From contig JAFXMP010000052.1 of the NCBI GenBank assembly GCA_017530275.1, positions 1-47,130 of the forward strand: a stretch of 47,130 nucleotides of DNA, given 5' to 3'. Positions 24,687-32,548 of this stretch are shown in pieces; position 1 is the stretch's first letter; every line of letters starts with the position of its first letter. The notes under the pieces are model-generated. The model was not told the origin of the DNA. It was given only the letters and a program-made list of their open reading frames with translations, and did not search any database. Source of the DNA: Clostridia bacterium. GTDB lineage: Bacteria > Bacillota_A > Clostridia > Christensenellales > Aristaeellaceae. A program made the position numbers and the translations under genes.

Positions 24687-26066
24687 TTATCGTCCGCCCA
24701 CGGTCATTTCACTGACGCGGATCATAGGCTGGCCTACGTTGGTGGGGATGCTGCCGCTGATGGAGCCGCACATGCCTTGAGCCATCTGCATATCCTTGCC
24801 CACCCGGTCGATCTTGGGCAAAATCTCACTGCCCCGGCCAATGAGGGACGCGCCGCGCACAGGATGCACGATCTTGCCGTCCTTTACCAGATAGCCTTCG
24901 CTGACGGCAAAATTGAACTTGCCGGTGGTGGGTTCCACGCTGCCGCCGCCCATTTTCTTGGCGTACAGGCCGTCGCCCATGGTGGCGATGATCTCGTCGT
25001 TATCGTCGTTCCCCGCGGCAATGTAGGTGTTGCGCATGCGGGAAGTGGGGGCGAACATGTAGCCCTGCCGCCGTCCGCTGCCGGTGATGGGCATATTCAT
25101 GCGGCGGGCGTTCAGCTTGTCGATCATGTAGTTTTTGAGAATCCCGTTTTCGATCAGCACCAGGCGGGTGGTGGGGGTGCCCTCATCGTCAATGTTCAGG
25201 CTGCCCCATTCGTTGGGGATGGTGCCGTCATCGATGGCGGTGACGCAGTCGGCTGCCACCTTCTGGCCCAATTTCACGCAGAATTCGCTGTTGCCGACCG
25301 CCACGGAGGTGGCTTCCAGGGAATGGCCGCAGGCTTCGTGGAAGATCACGCCGCCAAAGCCGTTATCGATCGCCACGGGCATGGTCCCAGCGGGGCACAC
25401 AGGAGCGTGGAGCATGGTGCGGGCCTGCCGGGCTGCTTCCTTGGCCATGGCCTCCGGGTTAATTTTGCTGTTGAAGATTTCAAAGCCCTGCATGCCGCCG
25501 GGGGACACGCCGCCGGTCTGGTTCTCCGTGCCGTTGGAGGCGATGGCGGCAACGTTCATGCGGGTATAGACGCGGGTATCTGTGGTAAACAGCCCTTCGC
25601 TGTTGGCGATCCACACCCGCTGCACGCTGTCCGTGTAGCCGATGCTGCCCTGAACGATTTCCGGTTCTTCCTTGAGTACCGCCTGGGCTTCCTTCATTTT
25701 GGCCACCTTGCGGGCGTTCTTCACCTGATCGGGCATTTCCTGGATGAAGTGAACGTTTGGCACGTCCGTCCATTTCAGGTCTTCGGCCGTGTAATACTTT
25801 TCACTCTTGACAGCCAGCGCGGCTCGTTTGGCGCAGGCCATGAGGCCCTCCCGGGAAGTGTCGTTGGTGTACACGTACACCCCTTGCAGGCCGCTGAACA
25901 CGCGTACGCCCGCGCCATGGAGGCGGCGGCTGTTCACGCTCTGCACCTTTCCGGAGAGCATGGAGATTCCGTTATTCAGCCGGTCTTCCAAGAAGATTTC
26001 GGCAAAGTCACCGCCCGTTTTCAGCGCTTCCGCAAGCACCGCCTGGGCCACATCCTGTTTGAGCAT
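24687..26066 (-). CDS. tldD: TldD metalloprotease catalytic subunit
   Basis: The 459-residue protein has the TldD zinc-binding motif HEACGHSLEA (His243, Glu244, His248) and the C-terminal GGGSVEPTTGKFNFAVSEGYL...QGMCGSISGSIPTNVGQPMIRVSEMTVGG, in which the Cys of GMCG supplies a further zinc ligand. It is the catalytic half of the TldD/TldE protease. The start has AAGGAGG 7-8 bases upstream. It forms a two-gene operon with the TldE gene and a repeat element lies upstream of it, after the pgmB-like gene. The annotation is firm; the physiological substrates in this organism are unknown. Confidence 0.95.
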   Translation of the reverse strand: MLKQDVAQAVLAEALKTGGDFAEIFLEDRLNNGISMLSGKVQSVNSRRLHGAGVRVFSGLQGVYVYTNDTSREGLMACAKRAALAVKSEKYYTAEDLKWTDVPNVHFIQEMPDQVKNARKVAKMKEAQAVLKEEPEIVQGSIGYTDSVQRVWIANSEGLFTTDTRVYTRMNVAAIASNGTENQTGGVSPGGMQGFEIFNSKINPEAMAKEAARQARTMLHAPVCPAGTMPVAIDNGFGGVIFHEACGHSLEATSVAVGNSEFCVKLGQKVAADCVTAIDDGTIPNEWGSLNIDDEGTPTTRLVLIENGILKNYMIDKLNARRMNMPITGSGRRQGYMFAPTSRMRNTYIAAGNDDNDEIIATMGDGLYAKKMGGGSVEPTTGKFNFAVSEGYLVKDGKIVHPVRGASLIGRGSEILPKIDRVGKDMQMAQGMCGSISGSIPTNVGQPMIRVSEMTVGGR

Positions 26067-26118
26067 AGAAAACCTCCTTCATGGTTATTGAATAAGTTGA
26101 AGCAATTCAATGGAGAAA

Positions 26119-26225
26119 ACAGAGTTCAGAGTACAGAGTTCAGATTTATATAGTTGAATCCTTCAGGAACCAGTGAAAGCAGCCTATATTATCTGCACGC
26201 TGAACTCTTTTCTGTACGCCGACTC
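26119..26225. repeat. GAGAGTT-arm palindromic element, copy D (divergent)
   Basis: Arms are CAGAGTTCAGAGTACAGAG and GCTGAACTCTTTTCTGTAC, with the core CAGATTTATATAGTTGAATC...TATATTATCTG in the same orientation as copy B. The units use TTCAGAG rather than TTGAGAG on both arms, so the arm changes are compensated and pairing is kept. It lies 11 bases after the stop of the pgmB-like gene. Confidence 0.75.
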
Positions 26226-26235
26226 CATGTAAGCG

Positions 26236-26883
26236 TCAAACCAGATACTGTTCTATTGTTCCATTCCGCAGCATGGCGGGCAGGTCCATATCCTTTAATC
26301 CTTCGGCGCCTGACGGGCTGCCCAGGGCCAGGGCTTTCATGCCCGCCTGCCGGGCGGATTCCAGACCTACTGCTGTATTTTCGATCACCAAACATTCGCT
26401 GGTGGGCATGCGCAGTTTCCGTGCGGCCAGCAGGAACACTTCTGGGTCAGGCTTGCCATTTTCGATGTCCTGCCCGTCCACCACCGCGTCGAACAGGGGC
26501 GTGAGCTTTAATTGGCGCAGGATGCACGAGGCATTTTCACTGGAGGACGCCACCGCTGTTTTGATCCCCATTTCCCGCAGACGGGAAATGGTATCCGCCG
26601 CACCGGGCAAAATACTGTCTGGCCCCAATTTCAGGATCATATCGTTGAACAGATCGTTTTTCCGGGCGGACAGGGCCCACAGCTCCATGGGCGAATAGGT
26701 GCGTTCAGCTTTTTTCAAAAGGGTACGCAGGCTGTCCATCCGCTTCATGCCAGCGATGGCGCGGAAGGTGTCCGCGGTAAAGGGGATACCCTGCTCGTAA
26801 GCCAGGCGCTTCCAGGCTTCATAATGGCATGCGTCGGTGCTCACCAGCACCCCGTCCAGATTGAAAATCACCGCCTGTATCAA
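26236..26883 (-). CDS. Beta-phosphoglucomutase homologue with Asn at the nucleophile position
   Basis: The 215-residue HAD protein has the cap and signature residues of beta-phosphoglucomutase: His20 in ACHYEAW, AGMKRMDSL (45-53), ASSS (112-115) and GKPDP (Lys144). Motif I reads FNLDG, where the family has FDLDG, so the phosphorylated nucleophile Asp8 is Asn8; acid/base Asp10 is kept. The Mg-binding motif IV reads IENTAVG instead of a typical ED, which some HAD proteins tolerate. As it stands the protein should not form the phospho-enzyme and may be inactive or have another role. The codon is AAT at 26862-26860, one base from GAT. The start is TTG with GGGAGG 8 bases upstream. It is a single gene with its own promoter. 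Confidence 0.82.
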   Translation of the reverse strand: MIQAVIFNLDGVLVSTDACHYEAWKRLAYEQGIPFTADTFRAIAGMKRMDSLRTLLKKAERTYSPMELWALSARKNDLFNDMILKLGPDSILPGAADTISRLREMGIKTAVASSSENASCILRQLKLTPLFDAVVDGQDIENGKPDPEVFLLAARKLRMPTSECLVIENTAVGLESARQAGMKALALGSPSGAEGLKDMDLPAMLRNGTIEQYLV

Positions 26884-26970
26884 GGCAGCATCCTCCCTTG
26901 CCGCTGACTTAGTGGAAAGCGGATATGATTCGTTACCGGTTTAGTTTCTTTTCTTCTTCCCAACATATCA

Positions 26971-26999
26971 ATTATACCACATATTCTCATTTTTGTACA
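26971..26999 (-). promoter_or_regulatory. Promoter of the pgmB-like gene, TGTACA-N17-TATAAT
   Basis: On the minus strand a TGTACA -35 (26999-26994), 17 bases and an extended TGG-TATAAT -10 (26976-26971) lie 88 bases before the TTG start. Confidence 0.65.
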
Positions 27000-27246
27000 G
27001 AAAAACAAATCCGTTCCAGAAAAATGGGGGAACCGATTGAATGAACTGCTCCTTCCCTTTGTTCTGCTTTTACTGTACTGCGAGCTGTTTGAAACATATT
27101 ACCCCGACCGGGTCGCCATGATCCCCAATTTTAGGATGCCCAACAAAACCTGGCCTGGCTGCTGCGTAGATGATCCGTCGGCGCGGGTGTTTTCCAACTG
27201 CGGGGCCAGCGGAGAGCAGTATGCGGAGATGAAAAAACAAAGGGCC

Positions 27247-27275
27247 TTGCGCTCCTGAAGCGAATCCGGTATAAT
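27247..27275 (+). promoter_or_regulatory. Promoter TTGCGC-N17-TATAAT
   Basis: Hexamers at 27247-27252 and 27270-27275, spaced by 17 bases, about 95 bases before the ATG at 27370. It would drive the plus-strand accessory block. The stretch 26884-27246 upstream holds the pgmB-like promoter and no gene I can support. Confidence 0.65.
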
Positions 27276-27369
27276 GCCCATGCAATGCTTTTTTCTCTGG
27301 AAAACCAGATGTATCATCATCGGCGATATAGACGATAAAACGCCTTTTGCCATATACGAAGGAGTATTT

Positions 27370-27984
27370 ATGAAAACAATAGACACTGCAGCCAGAAAAG
27401 ACAGAATTCTGATGAGCATATACGCTTCGTCCATCAGGCTCTCTTTGATCGCGCTTTCTGTAGCGGCGGCTCTGGAGATTTTTATGTTTGCGTACACATT
27501 TGTCAATTCCGAAATGTACGGCTCATATCTGTGGAGATATCGCGGCTTTTATCTCTCGCTGCTGACCGTGGCCTTAGTCGCCATAGCCCTGAGCTGCTGC
27601 GTCAGAAAAGATATCCCGCACAGATTCAAAGCGCTGAATTATTCAAGTCCCATTTATGCGGCTTTTCTTTTTGCCTGGGCGCTTGCCGTCACCTATTCTG
27701 ATTATTCTGTTACCGGCATAGTGGACCCGACGGTGTTCATGACTTTTTCACTCATTGTGCCCTTAAGCGCTTTTCTCTTTCCCTCCGTTTACGCGATCAT
27801 TGTTATAGCGGCAAACGCCATCCTGCTTTATCTTACCGCCTCGTTCGGCTGTGTTTCCGCCTCCGAGCTTCCCGGCGAGGGCATTGCTGCCCTTGCAAGA
27901 GCGGCGGATGCAAAGATGTACGATAGTAAAGCGCTGTATTATCAGTTGAACGGTCATGACAGGCGCAAATATATGCAGAAGTGA
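27370..27984 (+). CDS. Internally deleted membrane diguanylate cyclase remnant
   Basis: The start ATG 27370 has AAGGAG 7 bases upstream; the open frame extends back to 27274 without an RBS. The 204-residue product has five hydrophobic helices (to about residue 155, last one IIVIAANAILLYL). This runs directly into TASFGCVSASE...ALARAADAKMYDSKALYYQLNGHDRR, which is the very C-terminal end of a GGDEF domain: the SxG strand followed by the conserved A-D-x-x-M-Y-x-x-K helix. About 120 residues including the GGDEF signature, metal site and substrate pocket are absent, and the frame is kept across the junction near 27832. It cannot make cyclic di-GMP. It may be a decaying gene or a membrane protein that uses the leftover tail. 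Confidence 0.7.
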   Translation: MKTIDTAARKDRILMSIYASSIRLSLIALSVAAALEIFMFAYTFVNSEMYGSYLWRYRGFYLSLLTVALVAIALSCCVRKDIPHRFKALNYSSPIYAAFLFAWALAVTYSDYSVTGIVDPTVFMTFSLIVPLSAFLFPSVYAIIVIAANAILLYLTASFGCVSASELPGEGIAALARAADAKMYDSKALYYQLNGHDRRKYMQK

Positions 27985-27997
27985 AGAAAATCAAGCT

Positions 27998-28786
27998 ATG
28001 CGTACAAGAACTGAAATCCTGAACGGTTTTTATCAGCAGTCCAATGAAGACCAGCGGCTTCAGAAAACGCGGCACGGCCAACTGGAATTTCTAACGACCA
28101 TGCACTACATTCACCGTTACGCAGCTCCGCATGCCAAAGTGCTGGAGATCGGCGCAGGAACGGGCAGGTATTCTATCGCGCTTGCCAGGGAAGGCATGGA
28201 TGTGACCGCTGTGGAGCTGGTGGAAAGCAACCTTTCCATATTAAGGGAAAACAGCAAGGGAATGGATCACATAAAATCGTATCAGGGCGACGCCACGGAC
28301 TTGAGCAGATTTGACGATGATTCCTTTGATGCGACCCTCGTTTTGGGGCCGCTGTATCATCTGTATGAAAAAGAAGACGTCCATAATGCCATTGACGAGG
28401 CGATCCGCGTCACCAAAACCAATGGGGTGATCCTGTTTGCGTTCCTGTCCGTTTACGCCATCATGTACGCCAATTATCTCTTTGGTAATTGGGCGGCGGG
28501 ACAAGAAGAGAATTTTACGGCAGACTATCAGGTCCGGCATTTTAAGGAGCAGCTGTTCACGGGCTATGATATCGTTGAATTTGAACGGTTGTTTGACGGA
28601 AAGCCCACGCAGTGGATCACCACCGCCGGTACGGACGGCCTGCTGGAACCTATCGAAGATAGGCCTGATTTTCATCTCCCGGAGGAAGACTTTCAGAAGC
28701 TTGCGGACTGGTATTTGGCGTTTGCGGAGAAGCGCGAATTGTTAGGGGCAACGAACCATCTTTTGTATATTTGCCGGAAAGTATGA
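27998..28786 (+). CDS. Class I SAM-dependent methyltransferase
   Basis: The 262-residue protein has the Rossmann methyltransferase motifs: VLEIGAGTGRYSIALA (motif I), acidic end of strand 2 in VTAVELVESNL, GDATDLSRFDDDSFDATLVLGPLYHL (motifs II-III) and a post-core segment. The start ATG 27998 lies 13 bases after the stop of the deleted cyclase gene; the frame extends upstream to 27956 but overlaps that gene. The pattern is that of small-molecule methyltransferases of the UbiE/COQ5 type (Methyltransf_11 family), and the substrate is unknown. It sits in a run of small plus-strand accessory genes. Confidence 0.85.
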   Translation: MRTRTEILNGFYQQSNEDQRLQKTRHGQLEFLTTMHYIHRYAAPHAKVLEIGAGTGRYSIALAREGMDVTAVELVESNLSILRENSKGMDHIKSYQGDATDLSRFDDDSFDATLVLGPLYHLYEKEDVHNAIDEAIRVTKTNGVILFAFLSVYAIMYANYLFGNWAAGQEENFTADYQVRHFKEQLFTGYDIVEFERLFDGKPTQWITTAGTDGLLEPIEDRPDFHLPEEDFQKLADWYLAFAEKRELLGATNHLLYICRKV

Positions 28787-28820
28787 CAGTTTTCTATCTA
28801 TTCATCATGAAAGGACACTT

Positions 28821-29207
28821 ATGAATTACAAAATCCTCGAAGGCGCGGAAAACATATGCCTGGATGATATCGTCAGGCTATTGAGAACCACCTATTGGGC
28901 CGGTCAGCGTCCGGTGGAGAAGATCGAAGCGTCCCTGCGGTATTCATCGTGCTATGGCGTTTGGCTGGAGGATGAACAAAAGCTCGTTGGCTTCGCCCGG
29001 GTCATCAGCGACTACGCCACCACCTATTACCTGTGTGATGTGATCATTGATGAAGCATATCGGGGTAAGGGGCTGGGAAAGGCGTTGCTTGCGCATATTA
29101 CAGCCGAATATACCAGCCTTCGGGGGCTGCTGCTCACCAGGGACGCTCACGGCCTGTACCAGCAATTCGGCTTTGAAACGGCGGACGGCCGGGCGATGGT
29201 CAAATAG
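28821..29207 (+). CDS. GNAT family N-acetyltransferase
   Basis: A compact GNAT domain of 128 residues. The acetyl-CoA binding motif A is VIIDEAYRGKGLGKALLAHI (75-94), preceded by the strand ADYATTYYLCD-like core, and the C-terminal YQQFGFE matches motif B. The size and N-terminal 'YWAGQRPVEKIEASLRYS' resemble YhbS/arylalkylamine-type acetyltransferases often noted in Firmicutes. The substrate cannot be inferred. AAAGGA lies 6-7 bases before the ATG. The methyltransferase gene lies 34 bases upstream and probably shares its transcript. Confidence 0.88.
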   Translation: MNYKILEGAENICLDDIVRLLRTTYWAGQRPVEKIEASLRYSSCYGVWLEDEQKLVGFARVISDYATTYYLCDVIIDEAYRGKGLGKALLAHITAEYTSLRGLLLTRDAHGLYQQFGFETADGRAMVK

Positions 29208-29392
29208 ACCGCGCAGGATTTGCCGTCCCCGGAAAAACCAAACATATTTCCTCATTTATAAGCCCCAATTCCTTGGTTTTCAAGGATGACACGATTCGTA
29301 TCACGGATGTGACGGCCCGTTTCTTTACGTTTTCATGAGCTTCTGTTACTTTCACTTTGGCCATAGGCACAAAATGAAAGGACAGAGGAAAA

Positions 29393-30088
29393 ATGAAAGA
29401 AAGAGAAAAAAGAAGGTTATGGACCGGCACTGCGCTGTTAGCCGCCTTCATCGTGTGGACGATCCTGATCCAGATGGTGGATGTTCAGGCCATCGGACCA
29501 AACGGAACAAGGGTGGGCTTTGCGGCCTTCAACGGGTGGTTCCATCAGACGACCGGCGTGCATATGGCGTTTTATACGGTTACGGATTGGCTCGGCCTTG
29601 TTCCGATCCTGATTTGCATGGTCTTCGGCTGCGTCGGGCTCTCCCAATGGATCAAACGGAAGAGCATGCTTCGGGTCGATCCGGATATTCTCTTCTTAGG
29701 CGCCTATTATATCCTGGTCATCTTCGGTTACCTGTTTTTCGAGATGGTTCCCATCAATTACCGGCCCATTCTGATCGATGGAGTTTTGGAGGCTTCCTAT
29801 CCTTCCTCCACCACCCTTCTGGTATTGAGCGTGATGCCCACGCTGACGCTTCAAATGGACCGGCGATGCGGAAAGCCCAGGCTTCGGCATGCCGCAAATA
29901 CTTTTGCCGTTCTTTTTTCGGCGCTGATGGTGCTCGGAAGGTTGATTTCAGGTGTCCATTGGGCTACGGATATTGCCGGTTCCGTAATGCTCAGCGCGGG
30001 GCTGTTCAGCCTGTATCGGGCTGCCGTAGGCAAAGCGGACCAAAAGAGAACGACGCCGCACAAGGAGGAAACCAGTGGAATTCAATGA
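29393..30088 (+). CDS. PAP2-family membrane phosphatase-like protein
   Basis: The 231-residue protein has about five to six transmembrane helices and the PAP2 motif series NYRPI (C1-like), EASYPSSTT (C2, usually PSGH, here PSSTT with Thr replacing the His region) and RLISGVHWATDI (C3, with the catalytic His). PAP2 enzymes dephosphorylate membrane lipids or undecaprenyl pyrophosphate; the PSSTT variant is known in a Firmicutes subgroup and its activity is unclear. GGACAGAGGA precedes the ATG. The gene's last 14 bases overlap the start of the following XRE regulator gene, so the two are translationally linked. Confidence 0.82.
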   Translation: MKEREKRRLWTGTALLAAFIVWTILIQMVDVQAIGPNGTRVGFAAFNGWFHQTTGVHMAFYTVTDWLGLVPILICMVFGCVGLSQWIKRKSMLRVDPDILFLGAYYILVIFGYLFFEMVPINYRPILIDGVLEASYPSSTTLLVLSVMPTLTLQMDRRCGKPRLRHAANTFAVLFSALMVLGRLISGVHWATDIAGSVMLSAGLFSLYRAAVGKADQKRTTPHKEETSGIQ

Positions 30089-30677
30089 AAAGCTGCAGCA
30101 GCTGCGGAAAAGGGAGGGGCTCACCCAGGAAGAACTGGCGGAAGCGCTTTTTGTTTCAAGAACAGCAGTTTCAAAATGGGAGTCCGGCAGAGGGTACCCA
30201 AATATTGACTCTTTGAAAGAAATATCCCGTTTTTTCTCCGTCAAAATCGACGATTTGATCTGTTCGGAAGAAATCATCACCGCGGCGGAAAACGAAAAAA
30301 AGGATTTTATTGGGAAATATCTTTCATTCCTGTGCGGAGCGCTGGACGTATTTCTGACGATCCTGCTGTTCATACCGGTTTTTGGCAATGGAGCGGGGTC
30401 TTCCGCCGCCGTATCCCTGTTTGGCATCACCGGAGTGACCCCATGGATCAAGACGGCGTTTGTGATTGTTATCTGTGCGATCATTTTTCATGGAATCTGT
30501 GCGGTGATCATCAGCAAACTGGATAAACCAGACTGGAACAGGTACGGGATCATGACGGGCATGGTTTTATCCATCATTGGTTCCGCTGTATTCGTTTTAA
30601 CCAGACAGCCATACGCGGGGATCATCTTTCTTACGGCATTGGCCATCAAGGGCTTTTTGATCTTCAAGGCGAAATAA
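30075..30677 (+). CDS. XRE-family regulator fused to a membrane domain
   Basis: Residues ~1-65 are a Cro/CI-type helix-turn-helix (FNEKLQQLRKREGLTQEELAEALFVSRTAVSKWESGRGYPNID). After a linker, residues ~80-200 hold three to four hydrophobic helices. Such XRE-membrane fusions are common in Firmicutes and are thought to regulate neighbouring membrane or resistance genes in response to a signal in the membrane. The GTG start at 30075 has AAGGAGG 6 bases upstream and overlaps the PAP2 gene by 14 bases, which points to joint control of the pair. No clear terminator separates it from the convergent prmA gene. Confidence 0.87.
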   Translation: MEFNEKLQQLRKREGLTQEELAEALFVSRTAVSKWESGRGYPNIDSLKEISRFFSVKIDDLICSEEIITAAENEKKDFIGKYLSFLCGALDVFLTILLFIPVFGNGAGSSAAVSLFGITGVTPWIKTAFVIVICAIIFHGICAVIISKLDKPDWNRYGIMTGMVLSIIGSAVFVLTRQPYAGIIFLTALAIKGFLIFKAK

Positions 30678-30852
30678 TCCTTTTGTCAGCATCGGATGAC
30701 TGGAGCCTGCCACCGAAATCGATCCTGATGGTGCTGTTGCTTTCCGGCTTCATTTCTGTTGAACTCATTGCAGAACTCCTCCAGGCATGGTGGTCTCTTG
30801 GCAGTTCTATTATACCAGATGAGGTGTGCGCTTTCTTCCGGAAAAATATCGA

Positions 30853-31776
30853 TCAGATATGACAGGCGAATGCCACCCAATCGCCCTTATGGCGGATTTC
30901 GTCGATGATATAGCCCGCGTCCAGCAGGGCTTTGTTCACGTCCGGTTCGGCCTCGGCGATGATGCCGGAGCAGATGAAGCGTCCTCCCGGCGTCAAATGC
31001 TTTTTCAGCGGCGCAGCCAGCATGCAGATCACGGGTGCCAGTATGTTGGCAACGGCGAAATCGAACTGCTGGGACAAGCCCTGGAGCAGATCGCCTTTGC
31101 GCACGTCAATGGCGTTTTCCAGCCCGTTGTGGGCCACGTTTTCTTTGGCCACGCGCACGGCGTCTGGATCGATATCCACGGCTACGATGCCCTTGGCCCC
31201 CAAACGGGCTGCGGCGATGGCAAGGATGCCGCTGCCGGTGCCAACGTCCAGGAGGGCGCCGCCCTGATAGTAGGCTTCGATCAGGCTCACGCACATGGCG
31301 GTGGTTTCATGGGTGCCGGTGCCGAAAGCCATGCCGGGATCGATTTCAATGATCAGGTCGCCCGGCGCGGCGTCCCAGGGCTCCCAGGTGGGCTTGACGA
31401 CCATGTGCTGGCCGATGCGGAAGGGCTTGTAATACTGCTTCCAGTTTTCCGCCCAGTCTTCTTCCTTCACGCCCTGCATGCTCACCTGGAGGGTGCCCAT
31501 ATTGGGCGCTTTCAGCAGGGAAAGCTGCTCCCGTAAAGGCCCGACTACCTTTTTCAGGCTGTCTTCGTCAAACCAGGCTTTCACCTGCACGTCTTCGGGC
31601 ATGGCGTCGATCACCGACTGATCCATCAATTCCCAGTTGGCGGTGGGCTTGGAGGGGTCCGGCAGATCCGCCCGGTCTAAAATCTGGGTGCCTACGGCGC
31701 CTAAACGCAGAAAAATCTCCGATACCAGGTCCGCCCCCTGGGTGGTGGTGGACACCGTTACTTCCGTATAATCCAT
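30853..31776 (-). CDS. prmA: Ribosomal protein L11 methyltransferase
   Basis: The 307-residue protein matches PrmA. An N-terminal substrate-recognition domain (YTEVTVSTTTQGADLVSEIFLRLGA...) is followed by the linker with EEDWAENWKQYYKPFRIG, the PGMAFGTGTHETT loop, the SAM-binding LLDVGTGSGILAIAAARLGA and the NILAPVI catalytic-region motif. It trimethylates ribosomal protein L11. Length and motifs are normal. The start lies 4 bases after the stop of the upstream GNAT gene, whose end provides the GGAGG, so the two genes are translated together. The 175-base gap downstream towards the XRE gene shows a TATAAT-like box on the minus strand but nothing I can call a gene. Confidence 0.94.
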   Translation of the reverse strand: MDYTEVTVSTTTQGADLVSEIFLRLGAVGTQILDRADLPDPSKPTANWELMDQSVIDAMPEDVQVKAWFDEDSLKKVVGPLREQLSLLKAPNMGTLQVSMQGVKEEDWAENWKQYYKPFRIGQHMVVKPTWEPWDAAPGDLIIEIDPGMAFGTGTHETTAMCVSLIEAYYQGGALLDVGTGSGILAIAAARLGAKGIVAVDIDPDAVRVAKENVAHNGLENAIDVRKGDLLQGLSQQFDFAVANILAPVICMLAAPLKKHLTPGGRFICSGIIAEAEPDVNKALLDAGYIIDEIRHKGDWVAFACHI

Positions 31777-31780
31777 TCCC

Positions 31781-32311
31781 TTAGTCCTCCGTGTTTTTAA
31801 TCAGGCCCAGCACCACCACGTCGTGGTAAGCGCCTTCCCGGAACATTTCCTGCCGCAGCAGTCCTTCCCGCTGGAAGCCGCAGGCTTCGTAACAGCGCAG
31901 GGCCGGTTCGTTGAAATCGAACACCAGGGCCTTGATTTTGTGCAGGTTCATTTCCTCAAAGCCGAAACGGCAGAGGGTGCGGATGGCGTCCGCCCCGTAG
32001 CCCTTGCCCCGGCAGTCCTTTTCTCCAATGAGGATCGCCAGCTCGGCCAGCCGGTTTTTCCAATTCACCCGGGTAAAGCCGCATTTGCCGATGAAGCGAT
32101 TCCCTTCAATGGTTTCGATGGCGAATTGGTATTCCCCGGAGGTGTAGCTGGTGTTTTGATTCATGGAGCGGGCTTCATCGTCCACCGTAGAAGGATACAG
32201 AATAGCCCCGGATGCCCCGCGCATCACGCTGTAATCGTTGCTGTAGCTTAAGCATTTCATCAAATCGCTGTTGTCAAAGGCGCGAAGCCGCACCAGCTTC
32301 CCTTCATACAT
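31781..32311 (-). CDS. RimJ/RimL-type GNAT acetyltransferase
   Basis: The 176-residue protein begins MYEGKLVRLRAFDNSDL, has ELAILIGEKDCRGKGYGADAIRTLCRFGFEEMNLHKI (the acetyl-CoA binding region and following helix) and ends with the NEPALRCYEACGFQREG motif. This is the pattern of the RimJ/RimL or SpeG-like N-acetyltransferases of Firmicutes. The substrate is unknown; the link with prmA suggests nothing certain about ribosome modification. The start ATG 32311 is preferred over GTG 32317, as AGGAGAGG is then 5-8 bases upstream. It is the first gene of a two-gene operon with prmA. Confidence 0.88.
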   Translation of the reverse strand: MYEGKLVRLRAFDNSDLMKCLSYSNDYSVMRGASGAILYPSTVDDEARSMNQNTSYTSGEYQFAIETIEGNRFIGKCGFTRVNWKNRLAELAILIGEKDCRGKGYGADAIRTLCRFGFEEMNLHKIKALVFDFNEPALRCYEACGFQREGLLRQEMFREGAYHDVVVLGLIKNTED

Positions 32312-32415
32312 GGGCACCTCTCCTTCCTCTGTCTATGATAATGCCCAGGCTTCCGCCTGTCAATGCCGCAGGATAATTTGGCAGAAAGCGATTTTAAGAA
32401 TACTTTTTGTCGGCG

Positions 32416-32513
32416 AGAGAGTTGAGAGTTGAGATGATAGAATGTAAACGCGGGAGAAGTATATTTGAACGACTATATAAATCTCAACTCTCAACTCTTA
32501 ACTCTCAACTCCC
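32416..32513. repeat. GAGAGTT-arm palindromic element, copy E
   Basis: Arms GAGAGTTGAGAGTTGAGAT and ATCTCAACTCTCAACTC plus further AACTCTC units. The core read on the minus strand, GAGATTTATATAGTCGTTC, aligns with copy B, so this copy is inverted relative to A, B and D. It lies 36 bases after the ABC-F stop codon. Confidence 0.85.
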
Positions 32514-32548
32514 ATTCTGATTTACAGTGCTCAAGAATCGCTTGATCG

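Noticed and set aside
24687..26066. TldD/TldE as part of a modified-peptide (microcin-like) cluster
   Set aside because: No small precursor gene, YcaO or radical-SAM gene lies near; the pair alone is a common housekeeping protease.
24438..26153. 571-codon plus-strand open frame opposite tldD/tldE
   Set aside because: Antisense shadow spanning two well-defined genes; composition is atypical and there is no RBS.
27037..27258. Possible 73-residue hypothetical protein upstream of the deleted cyclase
   Set aside because: ATG present but no ribosome binding site, no recognisable motif, and the -35 of the next promoter overlaps its end; not strong enough to list as a gene.
30686..30880. Possible small minus-strand gene or transposase remnant between the XRE and prmA genes
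   Set aside because: No RBS, no known motif, and it overlaps the prmA end; only a TATAAT-like box without -35 was seen.
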